Shown here piece by piece: positions 7,599-14,541 of a stretch of 22,554 bases of DNA. This DNA is from UBA1149 sp963579235. Its GTDB lineage: Bacteria > Desulfobacterota > Binatia > UBA1149. The DNA lies in assembly GCA_963579235.1 (NCBI GenBank), contig CAUZFM010000043.1:1-22554 (forward strand). The letters run 5' to 3'. A model generated the notes under the pieces. That model ran no database searches. It was not told the origin of the DNA and saw only the letters and a list, made by a program, of their open reading frames with translations. Position 1 is the stretch's first letter. The number at the start of each line of letters is the position of its first letter. The translations under genes and the position numbers were made by a program.

Positions 7599-8897
7599 AT
7601 GAGGTGGCCCCGAGGGCTAAGGAGCGGTGGATTGCTGCTCTTGTTGGTCTTTCTTCCCTCCTGCGGCGTGCTCCCCCTGGATTTTAGTTCCTCTCCCGCA
7701 ACTTCCTACGAGCGCGCCCAACGTGTCGGTGTCATAGGCGACGATCTCGACGTGGAAAGTCTCCTGGCCGCGGCCTCGGCCAGCCTCGACTACTACGACG
7801 GCCGGGGTCGGCGTAAGCGCTACTCGCTCGGGCACGATACTTACAGCGCCAAGCAGCTGCGCCACAGCGTGGAGCATTTTGTTGAGCTGGTTCGGCACAC
7901 GCCCACCGCCTTGCTTCACCAGCGCCTGGCAGAGGAGTGCCGCGCTTACGCGCCCAACGAGGGCGCTCGTTTCACGGCCTACTACGAGCCGGTGCTCAAG
8001 GCGCGTAGCAGCCGCGACGAAAATTTTCGTTACCCGGTCTACGCGCGACCCGACGAGCTCACGCGCGTGGAGCTGGGCCGCTTCTTCAAGGGAGACAAGA
8101 GGCTCATCCACGGCAAGGTAAAGGCCGGCGACCTAGTGCCCTACCTCACGCGTGAAGAAATCGACGGCAGCCGGCTTCTCGAGGGTCGTGATCTCGAACT
8201 GGCGTGGGTGGACGACCCAGTGGCGCTGTACTTTCTGCACGTGCAGGGGTCAGGCCGCCTGCGCATGGAAGACGGCCGCGTGATGCGTGTGAACTTCTCG
8301 GCGAGCAACGGTTTGTCTTACTTCAGCGTGGGCCGGTGGATGCTCGACAACCGCGTACTGGGGCCGGGGCAGGGTTCGTCGAGCGCGATACGTTCCTGGC
8401 TCACCCTCAACCCCGAGCAACGCGACGGCGTGCTGTTTCGCAACCCGCGCTACATATTTTTTCGCGAGGTCGATCTTGCCGACAACCAGGGGCCCATAGG
8501 TTCGCTGGGAGTTCCCCTGATCGGCGGGCGCTCGATAGCCACCGACCCGAGCTTCGTTCCCCCCGGCGCGCTTACTTACATTGTCAGCCGCCGCCCCCAG
8601 CTCAACGACAAGGGACAGGTGGCCAGCTGGCGGCACTTTGCCCGCTTTGCTTTCAATCACGATACCGGCGGCGCCATCAAGGGAGCCGGCCGTGCGGACA
8701 TCTACTGGGGCGAGGGTGAAAAACGCGGACTCGAGGCCGGTTACATGAACGAGCCCGGTCGCATGGCGGTGCTGCTTTGCGGCGTGCAGCCGCGACCCGC
8801 GTCGCCCACGCGGCAAGTAGCCGTAGAAGAACTGGGCGAGGTCGAGTGGCCTTACTTCAAGCCGCTCTCGCCCACCGTCGTTGCTTCCGCGGGCTGA
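7599..8897 (+). CDS. mltA: Membrane-bound lytic murein transglycosylase A (MltA) lipoprotein
   Basis: The 432-residue protein starts with a lipoprotein signal: basic MRWPRGLR, a leucine-rich core and a lipobox ending LPSC, with C22 as the lipidation site. It then has the MltA barrel domain (FTAYYEPVLKAR, about 125-136, and HVQGSGRLRM, about 214-223) and a C-terminal 3D domain. That domain carries NHDTGGAIKGAGRADIYWGEG (about 363-383), whose Asp residues match the catalytic region of MltA. The enzyme cleaves glycan strands with 1,6-anhydro ends and would sit on the outer membrane. The ATG at 7599 is preferred to an in-frame TTG at 7587 because AGGAG (7581-7585) is 13 bases before 7599 but only one base before 7587. 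It is monocistronic and convergent with an SDR gene. Confidence 0.9.
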   Translation: MRWPRGLRSGGLLLLLVFLPSCGVLPLDFSSSPATSYERAQRVGVIGDDLDVESLLAAASASLDYYDGRGRRKRYSLGHDTYSAKQLRHSVEHFVELVRHTPTALLHQRLAEECRAYAPNEGARFTAYYEPVLKARSSRDENFRYPVYARPDELTRVELGRFFKGDKRLIHGKVKAGDLVPYLTREEIDGSRLLEGRDLELAWVDDPVALYFLHVQGSGRLRMEDGRVMRVNFSASNGLSYFSVGRWMLDNRVLGPGQGSSSAIRSWLTLNPEQRDGVLFRNPRYIFFREVDLADNQGPIGSLGVPLIGGRSIATDPSFVPPGALTYIVSRRPQLNDKGQVASWRHFARFAFNHDTGGAIKGAGRADIYWGEGEKRGLEAGYMNEPGRMAVLLCGVQPRPASPTRQVAVEELGEVEWPYFKPLSPTVVASAG

Positions 8898-8923
8898 GCC
8901 CCGGCAGTTGACCCCGGACTGCA

Positions 8924-8939
8924 GGCCGGAAAACCGGCC
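8924..8939. terminator. GC stem-loop between mltA and convergent SDR gene
   Basis: GGCCGG (8924-8929), loop AAAA, CCGGCC (8934-8939) forms a perfect 6-bp stem in the 45-base gap between two convergent stops. It is symmetric, so it could end transcripts from both sides. There is no T-tract on the mltA side. The strong GC stem and tetraloop make a transcript-end role plausible. Confidence 0.5.
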
Positions 8940-8942
8940 CCT

Positions 8943-9740
8943 TCACCAGGCGGCGTAGCCGCCGTCCACGGGTATCACCGAGCCGGTCACGTAAGACGAA
9001 GCGGGTGAAGCCAGGAACAGGCAGGCCGTTCTCAACTCTCCTGCCCGCCCCATTCGGTTCATGGGGCAACCACGGCCCATTCGGTCGACCACGCTTTCCT
9101 TGGCGGTGCTGCCGCCGGTCATTTCGCTGGGAAACCAGGCGGGCGCGATGGCGTTCACCGTTATACCATCGCCCGCCCACTCGACGGCCAGCTGCCGGGT
9201 GAGGTTGGTGAGCCCACCCTTGGAAGCGCTGTACGCAGCCAGCCGGAACAGCGAGCTGCCGAGGCTGCCGAAGATCGAGCTCACGTTAATTATGCGCCCG
9301 CCTCGTCCGCTTGCGCGCATGCCTTCGGCGGCCAGAAGGGAGAGTTGGAAAGCGGCGGTAAGGTTGACGGCGAGCGACTCGTCCCAGGCCTTGGGCCACT
9401 GTGTTTCGGCCCGCCCGGTCACCGATATGCCCGCGTTGTTGACCAGTATGTCTATACCGCCGGCCTTGGCCGACAGTTCGGGCCACGCTGCCGCCACTGC
9501 CTCACGCTCGCTTATGTCGAGCGCGTGCGTGGTCACGGTGGCCCCCCAGCGTTGTCGTAGCAGTTCGGCCTGTTCGTCGAGCTGCTGCTTGCGCCTGGCC
9601 ACGAGCAGCAGCGACGCCCCGGCCGAGGCCAGCGCGTCGGCAAACTCGGTGCCAAGGCCCGACGACGCGCCGGTCACCAGCGCAACGCGGCCCGCGAGAG
9701 AAAACAATTCCGCGGGCGATTCCGCTTCAACCGTGCTCAT
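8943..9740 (-). CDS. SDR family oxidoreductase
   Basis: This 265-residue classical short-chain dehydrogenase has the cofactor loop TGASSGLG (23-30), the NNAGIS motif and the active-site set with Ser in INVSS and YSASKG (Tyr and Lys). It ends in the usual VDGGYAAW. Its substrate cannot be named; the set fits 3-oxoacyl reductase-like or alcohol/polyol dehydrogenases. The ATG at 9740 has a GGAG seven bases upstream and overlaps the stop of the LOG-family gene in an ATGA arrangement, so the two are probably co-translated. A short arginine-rich segment (about 45-50) after the second strand hints at NADP(H), as an inference. Confidence 0.85.
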   Translation of the reverse strand: MSTVEAESPAELFSLAGRVALVTGASSGLGTEFADALASAGASLLLVARRKQQLDEQAELLRQRWGATVTTHALDISEREAVAAAWPELSAKAGGIDILVNNAGISVTGRAETQWPKAWDESLAVNLTAAFQLSLLAAEGMRASGRGGRIINVSSIFGSLGSSLFRLAAYSASKGGLTNLTRQLAVEWAGDGITVNAIAPAWFPSEMTGGSTAKESVVDRMGRGCPMNRMGRAGELRTACLFLASPASSYVTGSVIPVDGGYAAW

Positions 9741-10315
9741 GGTGTTTCTCCACTGCCGGCAGTATTCGCGAACACGCCGCGGCTCGCCAGCAATTCTACC
9801 GCGCTGTCGATGTCGTCGCAGAGATCAATCAGTTTCATGTGGCGTTCGCCCAGTTCGGTGAGCCCTCCCAGGCTTTCGAGCGCAGCCGGCCATTTGCTGC
9901 CCACCAGCAGCAGGGGGCGCGCCGGGATAAGGCTCATGTAGATCTCGTTCCACGCCAGGAAAACTTCGACCAACGTGCCTATGCCCCCGCCCAGGGCTAT
10001 CCACGCGTCGCTGCCGTGAATAAGACCCTGCAGGCGCTCGTAGAGATCGCCGCAGGGGCGTTCTTCGCTGAGAAACTCGTTGGGCTCGCGGCCGGGAAAA
10101 TCGGGCACGGTAAAGCCCAGTGCGTGGCCGCCTGCAGCCCGGGCGCCGCGCGAAACGGCTTCCATCACACCGCCGTAGCCACCGCAGGCAACTCGCGCTC
10201 CACGCTCGGCCAGCATCCGCCCCAGCCGCTCGGCCGAGCGATAGAGCTCGTCGCCCGCGGGCGCCATTGAGCTACCGAATACTGTTACTACCGTAGACCT
10301 GCTTTCATCCGTCAT
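9737..10315 (-). CDS. LOG-family (Rossmann) protein
   Basis: The product of about 192 residues has the LOG/lysine-decarboxylase-like fold signatures: VFGSSM at the start of the domain, CGGYGGVMEAVSRGARAAGG, and the nucleotide-binding motif ALGGGIGTLVEVFLAWNE, equivalent to the family PGGxGTxxE but with GG in place of PG. Characterised LOG proteins cleave nucleoside 5'-monophosphates to the base and ribose-5-phosphate; many bacterial members have no tested activity. The ATG at 10315 is used. An in-frame ATG at 10348 and an earlier start at 10408 also exist, and no start has a clear ribosome-binding site. It overlaps the SDR gene by four bases (ATGA), giving a two-gene operon, and diverges from an alpha/beta hydrolase. 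Confidence 0.8.
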   Translation of the reverse strand: MTDESRSTVVTVFGSSMAPAGDELYRSAERLGRMLAERGARVACGGYGGVMEAVSRGARAAGGHALGFTVPDFPGREPNEFLSEERPCGDLYERLQGLIHGSDAWIALGGGIGTLVEVFLAWNEIYMSLIPARPLLLVGSKWPAALESLGGLTELGERHMKLIDLCDDIDSAVELLASRGVFANTAGSGETP

Positions 10316-10404
10316 TGGAAACCGTTTTACCCCGCGTACAGGATGCATATCTCCGCGGCCCGGGTTTGTCACGGTGGCTCGCGTTGCGAGGCCTGACCCG
10401 GCTA

Positions 10405-10464
10405 CCAACCACTGGTACTACCACTGGCATTATTACTGGCACTACCACGGGCACCAGGGCTGGC
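10405..10464 (+). repeat. Imperfect 12-bp tandem repeat
   Basis: Consecutive 12-base units related to ACTACCACTGGC run from 10405. The unit at 10417-10428 is exact, 10441-10452 differs at one base, 10405-10416 and 10429-10440 each differ at three, and 10453-10464 is more degraded. It lies between the divergent LOG and hydrolase genes and ends six bases before the hydrolase ATG. Read in the hydrolase frame it gives a Trp/Tyr/His-rich string, which looks like repeat translation rather than a protein domain. Confidence 0.65.
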
Positions 10465-10469
10465 AGTCA

Positions 10470-11324
10470 ATGAAACACTTCAGGATAGATAGCAACGGGC
10501 AGCGCATAAACGTGACCGACTGGGGTGGGCAGGGCCGCACGCTGCTGTTCTCGCATCCCACGGGTTTTCTCGGCGCGGTGTGGAAGCCGGTCATCGACGA
10601 GCTGCGTGGCATCGGTTTCGATGGTCGCGTCTTGTCGATCGATCACCGCGGTCATGGTCTCAGCTCCAAGCCCGACGACGGTTACCAGTGGAGTAACTTC
10701 GTGGACGATCTCGAAGGCGTCATGGCCCAGCTCGAACTCGAAGCTGTCATGGGTGTGGGCCACTCGGGCGGTGCCACTACGCTGGCCGGTGTGGCGGCGG
10801 CTGACGGGAAACGATTCGAGCGGCTGCTGCTGATCGACCCGATCCTTTTTGATCCCGTGGTCGACGTTTCGTTCGCCGAGGTGGACAACCCCATGTCGGC
10901 GCGTACGCGTACCCGCCGCATGGTGTGGCCGTCGCGCGAATACCTGTACGAAGTTTTTGCCTCCAAGCCCCCCTACGACACCTGGACCGAAGCGGCCCTG
11001 CGAGCCTACGTTGAGTACGGCAGCTTTGATCGGCCCGACGGCGAGATAGAGCTGCTGTGCCCTGCCCGCCTCGAGGCGCGGGTATACGAGCGTGCAGCAG
11101 AGTCCAATGGCTTTGCCTATCTCGAGGCCCTCGACCTGCCGGTACTCGTGGTAAAGGGAGAGACCACCGACTCGTTTTCTGATGAGCGCGCCGCGCGTGC
11201 GATGGATCACCTGTCGCAAGGTCGCTTGCTGGTCGTGCCCGGCAGCACGCACTTTGTGCCAATGGAGTTTCCCCGCGTCATTGCCGACCTGATAGTCGAA
11301 GAACTCGACGACCCTGCCGCCTGA
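10470..11324 (+). CDS. Alpha/beta hydrolase
   Basis: This 284-residue alpha/beta-hydrolase has an oxyanion-region HPTGF (29-33), SIDHRGHGLSSKP (56-68), the nucleophile elbow GHSGG with S99, a probable acid at D244 or D248 after VLVVKGETT, and the catalytic histidine H261 in VPGSTHFVPME. It has no signal peptide or membrane helix and is likely cytoplasmic. The substrate is unknown; the fold serves esterases, lactonases, haloperoxidase-like and C-C hydrolases. The ATG at 10470 is chosen because an in-frame upstream GTG at 10374 would add an odd Trp/His/Tyr-rich stretch translated from the tandem repeat, and the family domain begins at MKHFRIDSNG. The stop lies in the left arm of a stem-loop shared with the convergent gene. 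Confidence 0.82.
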   Translation: MKHFRIDSNGQRINVTDWGGQGRTLLFSHPTGFLGAVWKPVIDELRGIGFDGRVLSIDHRGHGLSSKPDDGYQWSNFVDDLEGVMAQLELEAVMGVGHSGGATTLAGVAAADGKRFERLLLIDPILFDPVVDVSFAEVDNPMSARTRTRRMVWPSREYLYEVFASKPPYDTWTEAALRAYVEYGSFDRPDGEIELLCPARLEARVYERAAESNGFAYLEALDLPVLVVKGETTDSFSDERAARAMDHLSQGRLLVVPGSTHFVPMEFPRVIADLIVEELDDPAA

Positions 11325-11342
11325 CCAGCTGGGCCTGGTCAG
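11321..11342. terminator. Perfect stem-loop holding both convergent stop codons
   Basis: CTGACCAG (11321-11328) and CTGGTCAG (11335-11342) form a perfect 8-bp inverted repeat around CTGGGC. The hydrolase TGA (11322-11324) is in the left arm and the TGA of the opposite-strand mini-gene (11339-11341) is in the right arm, so the two stops are complementary partners. No T-tract follows on either strand. It may be a bidirectional transcript-end or RNA 3'-protection element. Confidence 0.5.
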
Positions 11343-11509
11343 TGCCCGTGGTTCTGCTGGTGATCGGCAGGCGAGGCCTGGGACGGCGAATGGTGGTCCG
11401 GCGGATGACCGTCCGGCGGATGCGGGCTGTGGCCCAGGTAGCGGGCAAACGGCAGCGCGGCCAGTAGCAGACCCAGCAGGATGGCGGCGAGCAGGCGCGC
11501 GCCGTTCAC
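11339..11509 (-). CDS. Small His-rich single-pass membrane protein
   Basis: This 56-codon gene starts at GTG 11509, which overlaps the TGA of the upstream membrane-protein gene as GTGA, a classic coupling arrangement. The product has one hydrophobic helix (about residues 4-22, ARLLAAILLGLLLAALPFA). Its polar tail (about 25-56) carries eight histidines with many Pro and Asp residues: HSPHPPDGHPPDHH, then SPSQASPADHQQNHGH. No known family is recognised. A His/Asp-rich tail suggests divalent metal binding, which is inference. The coding case rests on the exact overlap, the helix in this frame and the stop falling at the end of the convergent stem-loop. The frame stays open far upstream but there merely shadows the neighbouring gene. 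Confidence 0.6.
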   Translation of the reverse strand: MNGARLLAAILLGLLLAALPFARYLGHSPHPPDGHPPDHHSPSQASPADHQQNHGH

Positions 11510-11922
11510 TCCCTGTCTGCCGACCGCGGCATGGCCACGGTTAAGGCCACGAGCAGGATCGCGGGCAGGTACACGGCCGGGAAATCCAGCAGCCAGTGAT
11601 TGGCGGGCACCAGCCCGCGGGCGGTGTCGAGCACGTGCACGGCGGCGTGTAACAGGTAGAAAAGACTTACCAGTACCATCACCGGCAGCCTGACGGCCGG
11701 TCGAATTGTGGCCCAGGCAAGCCCGAGGCCCATCATGCCGAAGGTGGCGCCCACGTCGCGAATGAAGTGCTCGTTGGCGGGACCAAAATCGGGTACGGCG
11801 GCCGGGATGCCGTGATACCAGCCAATCGGGTCGGTCAGCATCCAGGTGGCGTTGGCCAGGTTGCCGAGGGCAAACAGTGCGAGTATCCACGCCCAGGGAT
11901 CGTTTTTGAGCTCTCTTGTCAT
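11506..11922 (-). CDS. Hypothetical four-helix integral membrane protein
   Basis: The 138-residue product has about four membrane helices (roughly residues 10-28, 55-73, 78-98 and 112-131). A loop between the first two holds DPIGWYHGIPAAVPDFGP and then NEHFIRDVG, which looks like a conserved family motif, but I cannot name the family. The ATG at 11922 is preferred to an in-frame TTG at 11937 because a GGGAAAAG ribosome-binding stretch lies just before the ATG. It overlaps the His-rich mini-gene by four bases (GTGA), so the two probably act together in the inner membrane. It diverges from the phosphatidylcholine synthase gene. Confidence 0.75.
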   Translation of the reverse strand: MTRELKNDPWAWILALFALGNLANATWMLTDPIGWYHGIPAAVPDFGPANEHFIRDVGATFGMMGLGLAWATIRPAVRLPVMVLVSLFYLLHAAVHVLDTARGLVPANHWLLDFPAVYLPAILLVALTVAMPRSADRE

Positions 11923-12032
11923 GTTTTCTTTTCCCAATCCTGCTCTTCACAAAGGTATAGACTGGCGCTGACGCAGTGCACAACCCGGCCGTGGGGGTTT
12001 GCCAAAGCGCGGCGTGGGGCTATACGGAGCCG

Positions 12033-12743
12033 ATGCAGCCTGGTGTTTCGAGCGGGGGGCCCTTGGCCCGGGCGGTGGCCTGGACGGTGCATTTCTACAC
12101 GGCCTCGGGCGCCGTGCTGGGTTTTCTCGCGTTGCAGGCGGCTTTTGCCGGTGACCACCGCACTTGTTTTATCATGCTCGGCGCCGCCCTGGCGGTAGAT
12201 TCAACCGACGGCACACTGGCCCGAGCCGCCAACGTGAAGCACGTGCTGCCCTGGTTCGACGGCGCCATGCTCGACAACCTGGTCGACTATCTCAACTACG
12301 TCATCGTGCCCGTGGCCGTGTTCATGCAACCGGGCATGCTGCCCGACGAGTTCAGGTTGGTGCCGCTGGTCGTGCTGATGGCGAGCGCCTACGGGTTTTC
12401 GCGGGCCGACGCCAAGGGCGTTGTTGAACACTACTTCCTGGGCTTTCCTTCCTACTGGAACATCATGGCGTTCTACTTCGTGGTGCTTGGCACTGGCCCG
12501 ATGATGAACCTGCTGGTGTTGGTCACCGCGCTGGTACTGGTGTTTGTGCCGCTGAGATGGCTGTACCCCAGCCGCAGCGAAATACTGCGCCGGCGCACGC
12601 TCGGCCTGGGCGTGGTGTGGGCGGCGATGGGCCTCGTGCTGGTGCTGCGCTTGCCCGAAGTGCAACCCCTGCTCGGGACGGTGTCGTTGTTCTACCCGCT
12701 TTACTACATCGCGGCGTCGCTGGTGTACCACCGGCAGGGCTGA
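12033..12743 (+). CDS. pcs: Phosphatidylcholine synthase (CDP-diacylglycerol:choline type)
   Basis: The 236-residue membrane protein carries the CDP-alcohol phosphatidyltransferase signature in the form used by bacterial Pcs: D56-x2-D59-G60-x2-A63-R64, twelve residues, then G77-x3-D81-x3-D85 (DSTDGTLAR, then VLPWFDGAMLDNLVDYLNYV). The wide spacing and the LP-W-x-x-G-x-x-LD-x-x-x-DY pattern are typical of Pcs, which joins CDP-diacylglycerol and choline to give phosphatidylcholine in the inner membrane. About seven to eight hydrophobic segments are present and the length matches Pcs (~240). The ATG at 12033, with GGAG at 12026-12029, is preferred to an in-frame GTG at 11976 that lacks a ribosome-binding site. 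Other CDP-alcohol transferases are possible but less likely. Confidence 0.82.
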   Translation: MQPGVSSGGPLARAVAWTVHFYTASGAVLGFLALQAAFAGDHRTCFIMLGAALAVDSTDGTLARAANVKHVLPWFDGAMLDNLVDYLNYVIVPVAVFMQPGMLPDEFRLVPLVVLMASAYGFSRADAKGVVEHYFLGFPSYWNIMAFYFVVLGTGPMMNLLVLVTALVLVFVPLRWLYPSRSEILRRRTLGLGVVWAAMGLVLVLRLPEVQPLLGTVSLFYPLYYIAASLVYHRQG

Positions 12744-12781
12744 AGCCCGGGCGGCCTGTTCAATAGCTGCGCTGCAGGTTT

Positions 12782-13588
12782 TCAGCCGTCGCTTTTTTTG
12801 CCCGTCGCTTCTTCGACCTGCAGCGTTTGCAGGCTCGGCGTCTGTGGTTGCTCCATCCTCTCAAAAGCTCGCGCGTGCAAAGTATGAAGCGCTTGCTCGA
12901 CTTCGACCCTGAGTAGTTCGGCGGCGTTGTCTTCGTTGCCCGCGGTGAATGGTCCGAGGGTCTCCAGGCTCACCCTGCTGAAGGGCAGCGGCAGGGCAAA
13001 GCGGTCCCAGCCCGGCGCGTACCAGCAGCGCCGGCTGCTGCCACACACGGCGTAGACCGGCAGACCAGTGCGTGCAGCCACCACTGCAAAACCCACCTTG
13101 CAGGCCCCGGCCGGCCCCCGTGAGCCATCGGGGGTGATGTAGGTGCAGGTGCCGGTGTCGCGGGTTTCTGCGACGGCTTCGAGCAGGTAATCGACAGCCG
13201 GACGTCGGCGACTGGCGCGACTGCTCGAGCCACCTCTCAGGGCGCGGTAGCCATAAAGACGACAGAGTCCGGCGATGACGTCGCCGATGTCGCCTATGCT
13301 CACCAGCGTGTGCATGCGCGAGCCGGCGAAAAAAAATGCCAGGTAGAGCAAGCCCTGGTGCAAGCTCACCACGATGCAATCCTTGCCAGCGGCGGCATCG
13401 GCCAGTGCCCGGCGGCCGGTCTTGTCTATGCTCACGCCGCTGGTCAGGCGCACAAAGGCCAGCCAGCCCCTGAGCAGCCACGGCACCACGCGCGCGGCCG
13501 CGGCGACGCTGGTTTTTTTGAGACGCCGGGCCGGGGACAGCTTAGCGGGGGCAGGGTCGGTGGCGGCAGCATGGTCGCGCTGGGTCAT
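12782..13588 (-). CDS. DUF374 / lysophospholipid acyltransferase-like protein
   Basis: The 268-residue protein fits the DUF374 branch of lysophospholipid acyltransferase-like proteins. It has VVSLHQG (H77) where the family has its histidine block, GYRALRGGSSSR (113-124), ITPDGSRGPAGACKVGF (151-167) and WDRFALPLPFSRV (about 194-206). The usual HxxxxD of glycerol-phosphate acyltransferases is not present in standard form, which is normal for DUF374. These proteins are thought to acylate lipids, including lipid A-type substrates in some bacteria, but activity here is unknown. A hydrophobic segment at about 33-50 suggests membrane association. It faces the phosphatidylcholine synthase gene tail-to-tail, a possible lipid neighbourhood, though convergent genes are not co-transcribed. 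Confidence 0.78.
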   Translation of the reverse strand: MTQRDHAAATDPAPAKLSPARRLKKTSVAAAARVVPWLLRGWLAFVRLTSGVSIDKTGRRALADAAAGKDCIVVSLHQGLLYLAFFFAGSRMHTLVSIGDIGDVIAGLCRLYGYRALRGGSSSRASRRRPAVDYLLEAVAETRDTGTCTYITPDGSRGPAGACKVGFAVVAARTGLPVYAVCGSSRRCWYAPGWDRFALPLPFSRVSLETLGPFTAGNEDNAAELLRVEVEQALHTLHARAFERMEQPQTPSLQTLQVEEATGKKSDG

Positions 13589-13707
13589 GACGACTGACTG
13601 CCCAGCGCTCGGGGCATTGTCAAAGCAGCGGGCTGTTGGTGCTGGTCAAGCTTGCCGCTACCTGCCGCTCTTGACGCAGTCATGGTTGGTCATCACGTTA
13701 CGCGGCT

Positions 13708-14490
13708 ATGAACAGGCTTGATGAAAAGACGGCGATCATAACCGGCGGCGCGTCGGGCATAGGGCTGGCAACGGCGCGGGCGTTTACCGAGGCGGGTGCG
13801 ACGGTGGTGCTGGCCGACGTGCAGGACGCTTCGGAAGTTGCCGCCGAACTGGGCGCGACTTTCATGCGTTGTGATGTCACCGACCCCGAGCAGGTGCAGT
13901 CACTGGTGGACTCGGTGGTGAGCGCGCGGGGCCGCCTCGATCTCTACTTCAACAATGCCGGCGTCGAGATCAACGGCGCGTTGATCGACACCGAACCCGC
14001 CGAGCACCGCCGCCTCATGGACGTAAACGTCAACGGCGTGTTTTATGGATTACGCTCGGCTGTGAGCGCCATGCTCAAGAACCCCGGCCCGGTGCGTGGC
14101 GCTATCGTCAACACTGCCTCTGTAGCCGGCCTCGTGGGCGTGCCCGGCATGATCAGCTACAACGCGAGCAAGGGCGCGGTGGTGCTCATGACGCGTGAGG
14201 CGGCGGTGGAGTACGCAGCCGAAGGCATCAGGGTCAACGCTGTCTGTCCGGGCATCATACGAACCCCGATGGCGGACTCGGCCATGGCCGTGCTCGGCGG
14301 AGGAGACGAGCTGCTCGACGAAATAGGCAAGCGTAGCCACCCTCTGGGTCGCGTGGGAGAGCCCGAAGAAGTGGCCTCTGTTGTGAGATTTCTATGCAGC
14401 GACGACGCGTCGTTCGTGACCGGCGTCGCCCTGCCTGTGGATGGCGGCATGACGGCCGGCGTTATCTCGCCCGGCCCTCCACCGGAGTAG
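13708..14490 (+). CDS. SDR family oxidoreductase
   Basis: This 260-residue classical short-chain dehydrogenase has the cofactor loop TGGASGIG (13-20), LADVQD with an acidic residue after the second strand (favouring NAD(H)), NNAGVEING, the serine in VNTASVAG, YNASKGA (Tyr and Lys) and the C-terminal LPVDGGMTAG. The PGIIRTPM segment after NAVC is typical of the family. The substrate cannot be read. It is probably monocistronic, with a 119-base divergent gap to the acyltransferase gene, and it is convergent with the rhomboid gene. Only the general fold is shared with the SDR at 8943-9740. Confidence 0.85.
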   Translation: MNRLDEKTAIITGGASGIGLATARAFTEAGATVVLADVQDASEVAAELGATFMRCDVTDPEQVQSLVDSVVSARGRLDLYFNNAGVEINGALIDTEPAEHRRLMDVNVNGVFYGLRSAVSAMLKNPGPVRGAIVNTASVAGLVGVPGMISYNASKGAVVLMTREAAVEYAAEGIRVNAVCPGIIRTPMADSAMAVLGGGDELLDEIGKRSHPLGRVGEPEEVASVVRFLCSDDASFVTGVALPVDGGMTAGVISPGPPPE

Positions 14491-14520
14491 GGCCGACCTT
14501 CTCGCAGCCGCAGTTGCCTG

Positions 14521-14541
14521 CAGGCCGATTCAGGCGGCCTG
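14521..14541. terminator. Stem-loop over the rhomboid stop codon
   Basis: CAGGCCG (14521-14527), loop ATTCAGG and CGGCCTG (14535-14541) make a perfect 7-bp stem. It lies at the tail-to-tail junction of the SDR and rhomboid genes. The rhomboid stop (14530-14532, minus strand) falls in the loop. No T-tract follows. Confidence 0.45.

Noticed and set aside
10374..10469. N-terminal extension of the hydrolase from GTG 10374 with a Trp/Tyr/His-rich stretch
   Set aside because: The odd stretch is the in-frame translation of a 12-bp tandem repeat. No ribosome-binding site precedes the GTG, and the hydrolase fold starts at 10470.
11510..11983. Upstream part of the frame that ends in the His-rich mini-gene
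   Set aside because: It shadows the four-helix membrane protein gene in another frame and reads as Arg/Pro/His-rich noise. Only the last 56 codons after the GTGA junction look like a protein.
12738..12787. GGCTGAA/TTCAGCC inverted repeat at the pcs/acyltransferase junction
   Set aside because: The arms are only 7 bp with a 36-base loop, and both include stop-codon context, so chance pairing is likely.
13671..13707. TTGACG as a -35 for the SDR gene at 13708
   Set aside because: No acceptable -10 is found at normal spacing before the start codon.
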